Shown: positions 1 to 4,686, counted from the stretch's first letter. The stretch is DNA of 9,039 nt from Candidatus Levyibacteriota bacterium (GCA_016204525.1 JACQKO010000077.1:1-9039); one strand, 5' to 3'. Numbers and translations are program-made. The notes: generated by a model from the sequence alone, not told the origin.

Positions 1-2
1 GA

Positions 3-74
3 TCTATTGATAGCGGGTCTGCAAAAAAGGTTTTAGAAAACTTAGTAAAGGAGAGTAAAAAGTATGCGCAATAA
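3..74 (+). CDS. C-terminal fragment of a gene entering from the left, possibly anthranilate phosphoribosyltransferase
   Basis: The frame starting at base 3 is open to a TAA at 72-74 and gives the 23 residues SIDSGSAKKVLENLVKESKK-YAQ. The pattern S-I-D-S-G-x-A-x-x-x-L-E-x-L followed by a short polar tail resembles the last residues of TrpD (anthranilate phosphoribosyltransferase, tryptophan synthesis), where an (I/L)DSGxA helix closes the protein. Thymidine/AMP phosphorylases share a similar motif but continue for many more residues, so they fit less well. The match is short and from memory, so the name is tentative. The stop codon touches the 14-bp tandem repeat that also marks the secF break. 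This gene and secF may therefore not be true neighbours. Confidence 0.3.
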   Translation, partial: SIDSGSAKKVLENLVKESKKYAQ

Positions 75-104
75 ATTTCCAATTTCAAATTTCCAATTTC
101 AAAT
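73..104. repeat. 14-bp AT-rich tandem repeat between the left gene and truncated secF
   Basis: The unit AAATTTCCAATTTC occurs at 73-86 and again exactly at 87-100, followed by the first four bases of a third copy. Each unit is itself roughly two heptamers (AATTTCC / AATTTCA). The repeat begins in the stop codon of the left-hand fragment and ends about where SecF-like codons begin (about 105-108). Short AT-rich repeats of this style are common between genes in CPR genomes (general knowledge, not checked here). Confidence 0.8.
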
Positions 105-143
105 AAAGATATCTCGGAAGTTTTTGGATCGGAGAAAATAACA

Positions 144-857
144 GTGCATAAATTAGAGAAGATTTCGGACAATACTTTTAGAGTTCAAACAGATACAATA
201 GAACAGGGTGGGAAAAATGAAGTTATTCGAGAACTTGAGAAGCGAGGGAAAATAACCGAAAAGAGTTTTGAAACCGTTGGTCCTACAATTGGTCAAGAAA
301 CCCAAGCTAATGCCATAAAGGCTGTGATTGTTGCTTCGATTGCCATAACAGCGTACATTGCGTTTGCATTTCGTGAGGTCTCAAATCCCGTTTCATCCTG
401 GAAATATGGGGTCAGTGCCATAGTTGCATTACTGCATGACGTTCTAATTGTTGTTGGGTTATTTTCAATTCTTGGGAAAATTCTCAATGTGGAAGTTGAT
501 TCCCTATTTATTACAGCTCTCTTAACAATTATGGGTTTCTCGGTTCACGATACAATTGTTGTATTTGACAGGATCCGCGAAAATCTTCGAAAGAACTTTA
601 ACCTAAAGTTTGAGGAAGTAGTTAATAACTCCCTGCTTGAGACCTTAAATCGTTCACTAAACACTTCCTTGACAGTCGTTATAGTTTTGCTTGCGCTTTT
701 GCTTTTTGGAGGCGAAACTACTCGTTGGTTTATCGTAGCGCTTTTGGTAGGTATTGTATCGGGTACCTATTCTTCAATATTTAATGCTTCCCAACTCCTA
801 GTCGTCTGGAACGAATGGGACAAAAAGAAACATAAAGACTTAAAACTTAAAACTTAA
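144..857 (+). CDS. secF: Protein translocase subunit SecF, N-terminally truncated
   Basis: SecF, with SecD, forms an RND-type membrane complex that uses the proton gradient to help SecYEG export proteins. The 237 residues show the VGPTIG motif (45-50), several hydrophobic segments, the signature DTIVVFDRIREN (136-147), and LNRSLNTSLT (168-177). These cover the second half of the periplasmic domain and the last five membrane spans. The family is usually about 290-310 residues and starts with a membrane span followed by GIDFTGG; both are missing. The GTG at 144 has a GGAG at 131-134 with suitable spacing. SecF-like codons nevertheless continue in frame upstream (SEVFGSEKITV before the GTG) until they meet the AT-rich repeat at 73-104. 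The head of the gene was therefore lost at that repeat. secD, its usual upstream partner, is absent. Probably non-functional as it stands, unless the junction is an assembly error. Confidence 0.9.
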   Translation: MHKLEKISDNTFRVQTDTIEQGGKNEVIRELEKRGKITEKSFETVGPTIGQETQANAIKAVIVASIAITAYIAFAFREVSNPVSSWKYGVSAIVALLHDVLIVVGLFSILGKILNVEVDSLFITALLTIMGFSVHDTIVVFDRIRENLRKNFNLKFEEVVNNSLLETLNRSLNTSLTVVIVLLALLLFGGETTRWFIVALLVGIVSGTYSSIFNASQLLVVWNEWDKKKHKDLKLKT

Positions 858-858
858 G
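838..858. repeat. 7-bp tandem repeat encoding the SecF tail and stop
   Basis: Three consecutive heptamers, ACTTAAA, ACTTAAA and ACTTAAG, encode the end of SecF (KLKT and stop) and contain the TTAA shared by the two convergent stop codons. Read on the minus strand it is T-rich (TTAAGTTTTAAG) and lies just after a hairpin, so it may also serve the yqeY terminator. Confidence 0.7.
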
Positions 859-1426
859 AGAGAGATTCTCGAACTATGTTCGAGACAAGAGTTGCGTCGG
901 CGCGGCCGCGGACCTTTGGCATGAGAGCGCCCATTACTTTGCCCATATCTTGCATTGAAGATGCTCCGGTTTGGGCAATTGCTCCTTCGACGAGTTTTCG
1001 AACCCCAGCTTCCGACATTTGTTCCGGTAAATATGTCTTTAAAATTTCAAGCTCTTCTTCTTCTTTTTGTGCAAGTTCTTCACGGCCGCCTTTTTTGTAA
1101 AGCTCGATTGCTTCATTTCTCTTTTTAACCTCTCGACCAATCACTTCGATTACATCTTCATCTGTTGCTTCATAGCGTCGTTCACCACCGCTGTCTCGCT
1201 CCGCTCGGACAGCATCCACACTTGTCTTCGCTTCACTCGCAAGTGGGCTCCCTCGCTTTGCTTGGTCCGCCCCCTCGCCTTTCGCCGGAGCCGGGGCTCG
1301 GTCCGCCCCTTTTTGAATTTCGTGATATTGAATAGCGGACTTGAGCATTCGAATTGTCGAAAGTTTCAATTCATCTTTTGCCATCATCGCCTGCTTCAAA
1401 TCCTCCTGAACCTTATCCTTAAGCAT
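854..1426 (-). CDS. yqeY: GatB/YqeY domain protein with a 45-residue in-frame insertion
   Basis: YqeY is a small helical protein related to the C-terminal tRNA-binding domain of GatB, the amidotransferase subunit that converts Glu-tRNA(Gln) and Asp-tRNA(Asn). Its own role is unsettled. The family pattern is clear: an N-terminal helix pair with KDELKLSTIRMLKSAI (17-32), then EVKKRNEAIELYKKGGREEL (99-118), LKTYLPEQMSE (129-139) and the C-terminal GKVMGALMPKVRGRAD (162-177). The usual length is about 145-150; here it is 190, because residues about 40-84 (rich in G, A, R, E, P) interrupt the join between EIQK and YEATDEDV. Without them the protein would be normal. The ATG at 1426 directly follows an extended -10 box. 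The gene ends convergently in secF with a 4-bp overlap. The reading frame is intact, so the insertion is probably tolerated as a surface loop. Confidence 0.92.
   Translation of the reverse strand: MLKDKVQEDLKQAMMAKDELKLSTIRMLKSAIQYHEIQKGADRAPAPAKGEGADQAKRGSPLASEAKTSVDAVRAERDSGGERRYEATDEDVIEVIGREVKKRNEAIELYKKGGREELAQKEEEELEILKTYLPEQMSEAGVRKLVEGAIAQTGASSMQDMGKVMGALMPKVRGRADATLVSNIVRESLS
867..885. terminator. Perfect 8-bp hairpin at the 3' end of yqeY, possible terminator
   Basis: TCTCGAAC, a 3-nt loop TAT, then GTTCGAGA form a perfect stem inside the last codons of yqeY. On the minus strand it is followed by a C/T-rich stretch and then the T-rich heptamer repeat, which resembles an intrinsic terminator for yqeY. 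On the plus strand no T tract follows, so a role for secF is less likely. The stem also overlaps codons, which may constrain it. Confidence 0.45.
1175..1309. repeat. GC-rich palindromic element inserted in frame within yqeY
   Basis: This stretch of about 135 bp encodes the extra residues 40-84 of YqeY and is visibly GC-rich inside an AT-rich gene. It contains three inverted repeats: GCTGTC/GACAGC at 1190-1195 and 1208-1213, CACTTG/CAAGTG at 1219-1224 and 1240-1245, and GAGCC/GGCTC at 1288-1292 and 1295-1299. It also holds a direct repeat, GCTTGGTCCGCCCC (1260-1273) and GCTCGGTCCGCCCC (1296-1309), 36 bp apart with one mismatch. The second copy ends exactly where family-like sequence resumes. 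This resembles coding-tolerated palindromic elements such as the Rickettsia RPEs in behaviour, not in sequence. Confidence 0.65.
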
Positions 1427-1433
1427 AACTTCG

Positions 1434-1442
1434 ATTATAGCA
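1434..1442 (-). promoter_or_regulatory. Extended -10 promoter of yqeY, leaderless
   Basis: On the minus strand the sequence TGC-TATAAT lies at 1442-1434: a perfect -10 hexamer with the TGn extension. Only 7 nt separate it from the ATG at 1426, so transcription should start at or next to the start codon. No good -35 is seen at 16-18 bp, which the extended -10 can compensate for. Confidence 0.65.
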
Positions 1443-1466
1443 TAGGAGATTATAAGGCATAGTATA

Positions 1467-1509
1467 GATACATTCTAATAACGATACCCATGGCATATAA
1501 GAATGTATC
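1467..1509. repeat. Inverted repeat with 10-bp arms upstream of the central palindrome
   Basis: GATACATTCT at 1467-1476 and AGAATGTATC at 1500-1509 are perfect reverse complements separated by 23 bp. The right arm touches the perfect palindrome that begins at 1510. A possible -10 box, TATAAG, lies at 1496-1501 across the end of the loop and the start of the right arm. It could be a binding site, a hairpin in RNA, or part of a small mobile repeat. Confidence 0.6.
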
Positions 1510-1533
1510 CGTCTACTAGTATACTAGTAGACG
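1510..1533. promoter_or_regulatory. Perfect 24-bp palindrome, candidate operator of the TrpR-like regulator (site 1)
   Basis: The 24 bases are self-complementary throughout. The core is ACTAG-TATA-CTAGT, that is CTAG-N4-CTAG, flanked by CGTCT and AGACG. From established knowledge, the E. coli trp operator has the core ACTAG-TTAA-CTAGT with the same spacing. A related palindrome sits at the start of the TrpR-like gene about 1.1 kb to the right, sharing ACTAGTAGACGA exactly. Site 1 lies between yqeY and the 177-aa gene but does not overlap the promoter seen for either, so its target is uncertain. Confidence 0.6.
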
Positions 1534-1543
1534 AGCCCTTTCG

Positions 1544-1561
1544 ATAGCTTCGAAAAGCTAT
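1544..1561. repeat. Small hairpin with 7-bp stem
   Basis: ATAGCTT (1544-1550), a 4-nt loop CGAA, then AAGCTAT (1555-1561) form a perfect stem between the palindrome and the promoter of the 177-aa gene. No T tract follows on the plus strand, so it is not a clear terminator. The outer bases GAGCCC (1533-1538) and GGGCTC (1600-1605) could form a longer enclosing stem around it. Confidence 0.45.
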
Positions 1562-1591
1562 ATCAAATTGAACAAGGAAGTTAAGAAGGAT

Positions 1592-1620
1592 TTGAACTCG
1601 GGCTCAATTAGGAGTATAAT
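1592..1620 (+). promoter_or_regulatory. Promoter of the 177-aa gene, leaderless
   Basis: TTGAAC at 1592-1597 and TATAAT at 1615-1620 are separated by 17 bp, close to the sigma70-type consensus. The -10 ends 9 nt before the ATG at 1630, so the mRNA would start within a few bases of the start codon. No Shine-Dalgarno sequence would be included. Confidence 0.75.
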
Positions 1621-1629
1621 AACCGCCAA

Positions 1630-2163
1630 ATGAGTCCAGAACGTGTTACTTCTGAAAATGAACCGACACTTGAGGAAATTGAAGCATCCGAGTTGTACTT
1701 TGCGGAGCTTGAGGACGCTTTAATACATTATTCCAGTTGTCTTCCTAAAGGGCGGTTCCACACTTTGACAGTTCGATCTAATCCTGAAGGTGAGCCAAAT
1801 GTGGAATTAGTATCTGAAACAAGATTCCCACCTCTTGACGATCTTCCAACACACATTGAACGCCTTAAGTTTGTAGCTGGCAAACTGGATCATATACCTG
1901 TAGAGTTCTGGAAGGATTTTTATAGTAAACAATTAAAAGGTTCACGAGATATTCCATATATACCGATGCAGATTGTAGTATGGGGAACTTCAAACGAAGG
2001 AATGAGAAATTTCCGACGAGAAGCACTATCCTCTGAACTTCTTCTTGGTAGTTTCTCTTGGAGTAATTCAAATAATCCCGACACTTACCGCGACAGTTCA
2101 GAACAAAGTAAAAGAATGTTGTATAGCTACCTTACGCTTAGGAATCAAACCGCTCAATCATAG
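1630..2163 (+). CDS. Hypothetical protein, 177 aa
   Basis: I do not recognise a family. The protein is soluble-looking: no signal peptide or membrane span. It has a very acidic N-terminus (EENEPTLEEIEASELYFAELED-like, residues about 8-29) that should be helical, then a strand-like stretch RFHTLTVRS, the segment LDDLPTHIERLKFVAGKLDHIPVEFWKDFY (about 69-98), and a hydrophobic strand YIPMQIVVWGTSNEG (about 110-124). The ATG is supported by a near-consensus promoter ending 9 nt upstream. The gene is transcribed divergently from yqeY and converges on the TrpR-like gene 52 bp away. A palindrome of the type found before the TrpR-like gene lies 97 bp upstream of its start, so regulation by that protein is possible. 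Codon use looks like its neighbours. Real because of its length, promoter and clean ATG; function unknown. Confidence 0.75.
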   Translation: MSPERVTSENEPTLEEIEASELYFAELEDALIHYSSCLPKGRFHTLTVRSNPEGEPNVELVSETRFPPLDDLPTHIERLKFVAGKLDHIPVEFWKDFYSKQLKGSRDIPYIPMQIVVWGTSNEGMRNFRREALSSELLLGSFSWSNSNNPDTYRDSSEQSKRMLYSYLTLRNQTAQS

Positions 2164-2184
2164 ACTTGCATAAAAAGTTACAAC

Positions 2185-2219
2185 ATAGTCGACCAGAGCG
2201 AGTCTATAAGGGGGACTAT
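2185..2219. terminator. Weak inverted repeat between convergent genes, possible terminator
   Basis: ATAGTC (2185-2190) and GACTAT (2214-2219) are reverse complements around a 23-bp spacer, with CC and GG pairs just inside. The right arm overlaps the stop codon of the TrpR-like gene. No clear T tract follows on either strand. The left arm plus its right flank (ATAG-TCGA-CCAG) also resembles a degraded copy of the CTAG-TCGA-CTAG operator core. Confidence 0.25.
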
Positions 2220-2632
2220 TGACGTTTAACATCTCTTCGTTTAAACCCTGTATATTCTTTTCTTTTAAAAACTAATTGTGATCCGCCTACTGATCTGTAT
2301 TTTTTACTATCATATTCTTTTTCAACAATGTTTCTTCTCCTTTCGATCAGCTTAAAGCTATTCTCATATTTTTCTAGCCTTCTCTTAACGTGCATGATAG
2401 TATTTCGGCCAACTTTTAGCAGATTACTAATATGTTCTATCGGATGGCCTGATATTAAATATTCAGCAATTATTATCCTGCGTCCTATTTTTAATTTCTC
2501 ATCATGTGTTAACAATCCATCAGTTATCGTATCCACATCGGTACCATCTTTGGCTGCTAAAAATGCGTCTCGGAGTCTATTAAAAGCTTCAAATACTTCT
2601 TCTTTCTCTAATCTTTGATATCTTCTTCTCAT
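2216..2632 (-). CDS. TrpR/YerC-YecD family DNA-binding regulator
   Basis: This helix-turn-helix protein belongs to the Trp-repressor superfamily. The core at residues about 8-90 reads EEVFEAFNRLRDAF...LTHDEKLKIGRRIIIAEYLISGHPIEHISNLLKVGRNTIMHVKRRLE. It follows the TrpR order: helical dimer part, then the (I/L)GxRxxIxxxL segment, then a helix-turn-helix whose second helix is about GRNTIMHVKRR. Compared with E. coli TrpR, Arg54 of the tryptophan pocket appears kept (IGRR) while Arg84 aligns with His, so tryptophan binding cannot be assumed. The recognition-helix residues also differ. A basic tail (about 92-138, rich in K and R) extends beyond the usual YerC length of about 100. A CTAG-N4-CTAG palindrome overlaps its start region, suggesting autoregulation. 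It is downstream of the CCA enzyme gene on the same strand but has its own promoter candidate. Confidence 0.85.
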   Translation of the reverse strand: MRRRYQRLEKEEVFEAFNRLRDAFLAAKDGTDVDTITDGLLTHDEKLKIGRRIIIAEYLISGHPIEHISNLLKVGRNTIMHVKRRLEKYENSFKLIERRRNIVEKEYDSKKYRSVGGSQLVFKRKEYTGFKRRDVKRQ

Positions 2633-2662
2633 ATCAGTAGTCTAGTCGACTAGTAGACGATA
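2632..2662. promoter_or_regulatory. Imperfect palindrome at the start of the TrpR-like gene, candidate autoregulatory operator (site 2)
   Basis: The perfect core CTAGTCGACTAG (2642-2653) is CTAG-TCGA-CTAG, the same CTAG-N4-CTAG layout as site 1 and the classical trp operator. The flanks extend the symmetry to TATC...GATA (2632-2635 and 2659-2662). Site 2 shares ACTAGTAGACGA (2649-2660) with site 1. It occupies the space between the predicted transcription start (about 2664) and the ATG at 2632, where a bound protein would block transcription of its own gene. Confidence 0.65.
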
Positions 2663-2670
2663 CTATTTAA

Positions 2671-2699
2671 ATATTACTTAATTTAATGAACAATTACAA
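2671..2699 (-). promoter_or_regulatory. Probable promoter of the TrpR-like gene
   Basis: On the minus strand, TTGTAA (2699-2694) and TAATAT (2676-2671) are 17 bp apart. The -10 match is only partial (4 of 6). Transcription would begin about 30 nt before the ATG, so unlike most promoters here it would give a short leader, and that leader is the palindrome of site 2. Confidence 0.4.
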
Positions 2700-2715
2700 T
2701 GTGTTTAAAAACCTT

Positions 2716-4104
2716 CTATGAAATTTCGTGGATTCTTTTAAGAAGATATTCTCGATTATTCTTACTCAGGTCTTCGTCGACTTCTTCGAAGAGTTTTTGG
2801 AGAATTTCTCCAATTTTTGGTCCTGGCTCAATCTTTAGCTCGCGTATTATGTCATTTCCATCTATGGCAAGATCATTGAGGGAGAATGGCGGATTAAGTT
2901 CCTTGGCAACTCTCTCTTTGAACTTCTTAAGCCTCCAAGATTCGGCTACCTGTGTGCCCCCGCCAAGTCTGTCACCAATCCGTAAGTCCATCATATCAGC
3001 AACGTTCTCTATTCCAACTCTTCTGATAAACCTTCTGACAGCAGAATCTGTAATGCGCACATCAACTGTAAACATATGCCAGCGTATTAAGGTTACAACC
3101 TTCTCTCGCTGTTTCTTTGAGAGTCTTAATCGATCGCATATTTCATATGCAATCCTGGCTCCTTTAACCTCGTGGTTATAGAAAATCACATGGCCCTCTT
3201 CATCCTCGCTTCTGACATAAGGTTTTCCAACATCATGCAAGAGTGTTGCTAAGCGGACAATTGGATCGCGTGAGGGGCAGTGTTTCAAAGATTCAATATT
3301 ATGCGTAAACACATCACTTATGTGGTGCCTTCCGGGCCGGACCTGAGAAACCCCCTTACCTTGCGAAAGTTCCGGAATTATTTGATCAAGTAAACCTGAT
3401 TTATCAAGAAGAACTACGCCTTCGTACGGGTGATCTGTTGCAAGGATTTTGAGAATTTCGTCTCTGATTCTTTCACCAGATATCATCCCAATGTTCGAAG
3501 CATTTTCAAGAATCGCTTTCCAAGTTTCCTTTTCGATCTCAAATTCTAATTGGGTTGCAAATCTTACTGCCCGCATGAGTCTGAGCGCATCTTCATTAAG
3601 CCTGTCACTTGGGTTCCCAAATGTCCGAATAATCTTTTTCTCAATATCTTGTAGTCCACCAAACGGATCGATGCATTCATCTTGCAGTTTACCCTGAGCG
3701 ACCCCGCCTTGGCGGGGGAGTCGAAGGGCTATCGCATTAACCGTAAAGTCTCTCCGTGAAAGATCCTCTTCGATAGACTTGCCCCATTCCACCTTCTCGG
3801 GACGTCTCAAGTCTCGATATTGGCCCTCAGTTCTAAATGTTGTTATCTCAACGACTCCTTCATGCTCGCTTTCCTTAACCTTTGGCAATGGAATACCAAC
3901 AGTACCAAATTTGTTGTCGTAAAAGGAGTTAGGAAAGATTTTTTGTATTTCCTCAGGTGTTGCGTCCGTAGCAAAATCCCAATCGGTGATGGTTCGTCCC
4001 ATCAAGAAATCACGAACACAACCGCCTACAAAAAAAGCCTGAAACCCGGCCTTTTTAAGTTTTTTGTAAATTGACAAGACTCCAGAGGGTACTACTTTTT
4101 CCAT
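2716..4104 (-). CDS. cca: CCA tRNA nucleotidyltransferase / poly(A) polymerase family with HD domain
   Basis: A class II nucleotidyltransferase that adds or repairs the CCA end of tRNA, or part of it (A-adding and poly(A) activities occur in the same family). The N-terminal catalytic head has GGCVRD (27-32) and the metal-binding pair D41-W-D43. The RRDFTVNA motif (117-124), IDPFGG (145-150), EDALRLMRAVRFA (171-183) and ERIRDE (211-216) follow, then an HD domain with LLHDVGKP (288-295). The length of 462 suits the HD-containing bacterial type. One oddity is an insertion of about 13-15 residues (around 126-140, LPRQGGVAQGK) between NAIAL and CIDPFGG, encoded by a palindromic GC-rich element; this spot is normally a short turn. 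The ATG at 4104 lies 11 nt after a -10 box. The TrpR-like gene follows downstream after 83 bp. Confidence 0.92.
   Translation of the reverse strand: MEKVVPSGVLSIYKKLKKAGFQAFFVGGCVRDFLMGRTITDWDFATDATPEEIQKIFPNSFYDNKFGTVGIPLPKVKESEHEGVVEITTFRTEGQYRDLRRPEKVEWGKSIEEDLSRRDFTVNAIALRLPRQGGVAQGKLQDECIDPFGGLQDIEKKIIRTFGNPSDRLNEDALRLMRAVRFATQLEFEIEKETWKAILENASNIGMISGERIRDEILKILATDHPYEGVVLLDKSGLLDQIIPELSQGKGVSQVRPGRHHISDVFTHNIESLKHCPSRDPIVRLATLLHDVGKPYVRSEDEEGHVIFYNHEVKGARIAYEICDRLRLSKKQREKVVTLIRWHMFTVDVRITDSAVRRFIRRVGIENVADMMDLRIGDRLGGGTQVAESWRLKKFKERVAKELNPPFSLNDLAIDGNDIIRELKIEPGPKIGEILQKLFEEVDEDLSKNNREYLLKRIHEIS
3692..3728. repeat. REP-like GC-rich palindrome inserted in frame in cca
   Basis: A near-perfect stem CCCCGCC-TT-GGCGGGG (3702-3717) is flanked on the left by CCCTGAGCGA and on the right by GAGTCGAAGGG. 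The flanks are themselves partly complementary (CCCT...AGGG). Together they look like the common bacterial REP-type sequence CCCTGAGC...GTCGAAGGG with a second palindrome in its loop. It encodes the extra residues about 126-138 of the CCA enzyme and keeps the frame. Confidence 0.65.
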
Positions 4105-4115
4105 ACTCTATTGTG

Positions 4116-4144
4116 AGTATATCACGAAAAAGCTGGGATTTTAA
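4116..4144 (-). promoter_or_regulatory. Promoter of cca, nearly leaderless
   Basis: On the minus strand, TTAAAA (4144-4139) and TATACT (4121-4116) are 17 bp apart; the -10 matches 5 of 6. The -10 ends 11 nt before the ATG at 4104, leaving a leader of about four bases. Confidence 0.5.
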
Positions 4145-4194
4145 TTAAAAATGGAGCAGGATTAAAAATTTGAGTAAGATCGAAAGTATCAAGC

Positions 4195-4539
4195 TTAAAT
4201 TAGATGCTCAATTCCGGCTTCTAAAGTTATACCAATTCCATTATCGTTCTGTTTCTCATGATTAGATTTTAGAGAAAGCTTATGGTCAACATATAGCTCC
4301 TCAAGCCTTCTGGTTTGCAATGCTCTCTGCGTCGAAGAGCTGAACAAAAAAGCAGTTGCTAATTTTAGGTAAACCCTTTGAACATCAATAGCAGTAGCGC
4401 CTAGACTCTCGAGTCTTGTTAAGTACGGTTCTAAAACTTGCTCAAACATAACTCTTTCCATGTTAGGGTGATCTCTTAATTCAGAGGCAATTTGTTTTTC
4501 TGTTCGAACAGTCCCTCGTGCTTTATTTCCTTCTATCAT
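4195..4539 (-). CDS. Small hypothetical protein, 114-117 aa
   Basis: I do not recognise this protein. It looks soluble and mostly helical: EKQIASELRDHPNMERVMFEQVLEPYLTRLESLG is followed by DVQRVYLKLATAFLFSSSTQRALQTRRLEELYVDHKL, and the C-terminal tail is polar. I chose the ATG at 4539 (MIEGNKARG). A TTG at 4548 in the same frame would add three residues and cannot be excluded. No convincing Shine-Dalgarno sequence is seen. It is transcribed divergently from aspS, and its upstream region contains the 71-bp multi-stem inverted repeat, which would fall in its leader if the promoter lies beyond about 4650. The gene precedes cca on the same strand with about 90 bp between, and cca has its own promoter. 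Confidence 0.65.
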   Translation of the reverse strand: MIEGNKARGTVRTEKQIASELRDHPNMERVMFEQVLEPYLTRLESLGATAIDVQRVYLKLATAFLFSSSTQRALQTRRLEELYVDHKLSLKSNHEKQNDNGIGITLEAGIEHLI

Positions 4540-4578
4540 TTTGCCCAAAAAAATCCCCGCTAAACTTTGCGAGGAATC

Positions 4579-4649
4579 ATACTTTTTGCCATAAGCATGA
4601 TTTCCCTACCTTTAGGGGGTAATCACGACTCTAAAAAGGCAAAAAGTAT
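4579..4649. ncRNA. 71-bp multi-stem inverted repeat (structured leader or small mobile repeat)
   Basis: Perfect 12-bp outer arms ATACTTTTTGCC (4579-4590) and GGCAAAAAGTAT (4638-4649) enclose a second stem, CATGATT with AATCACG, which pairs fully on the minus strand if one G-U is allowed. A third 5-bp stem, CCCTA-CCTT-TAGGG, lies inside. Three nested stems separated by internal loops form one long fold, better on the minus strand, where it would precede the 114-aa gene. It could be a cis-acting RNA, a small RNA, or a MITE-like element with terminal inverted repeats. I match it to no known riboswitch class. Confidence 0.5.
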
Positions 4650-4686
4650 ACATAACTATATAAAAACATAGCATGAGTAAAAGTTC

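Noticed and set aside
73..104. CRISPR-like repeat
   Set aside because: Units are 14 bp and directly tandem without spacers, and no cas genes are present.
1175..1309. Sequencing or frameshift artefact in yqeY
   Set aside because: The frame is kept on both sides, the family motifs before and after are intact, and the inserted DNA has ordered repeats.
1067..1462. Plus-strand open frame opposite yqeY (131 codons)
   Set aside because: It is the shadow of yqeY; its translation is rich in F, C and S with no family pattern, and the minus-strand frame is a clear YqeY.
1575..1605. tRNA T-arm-like string on the minus strand (GAGTTCAAATCC)
   Set aside because: The flanking bases do not form a 5-bp T stem or an acceptor stem, and no D or anticodon arm is found at the right distances. 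The same bases form the -35 region of the 177-aa gene promoter.
2699..3181. Plus-strand open frame opposite cca (160 codons)
   Set aside because: Complementary shadow of the conserved CCA enzyme; serine- and leucine-rich translation with no support.
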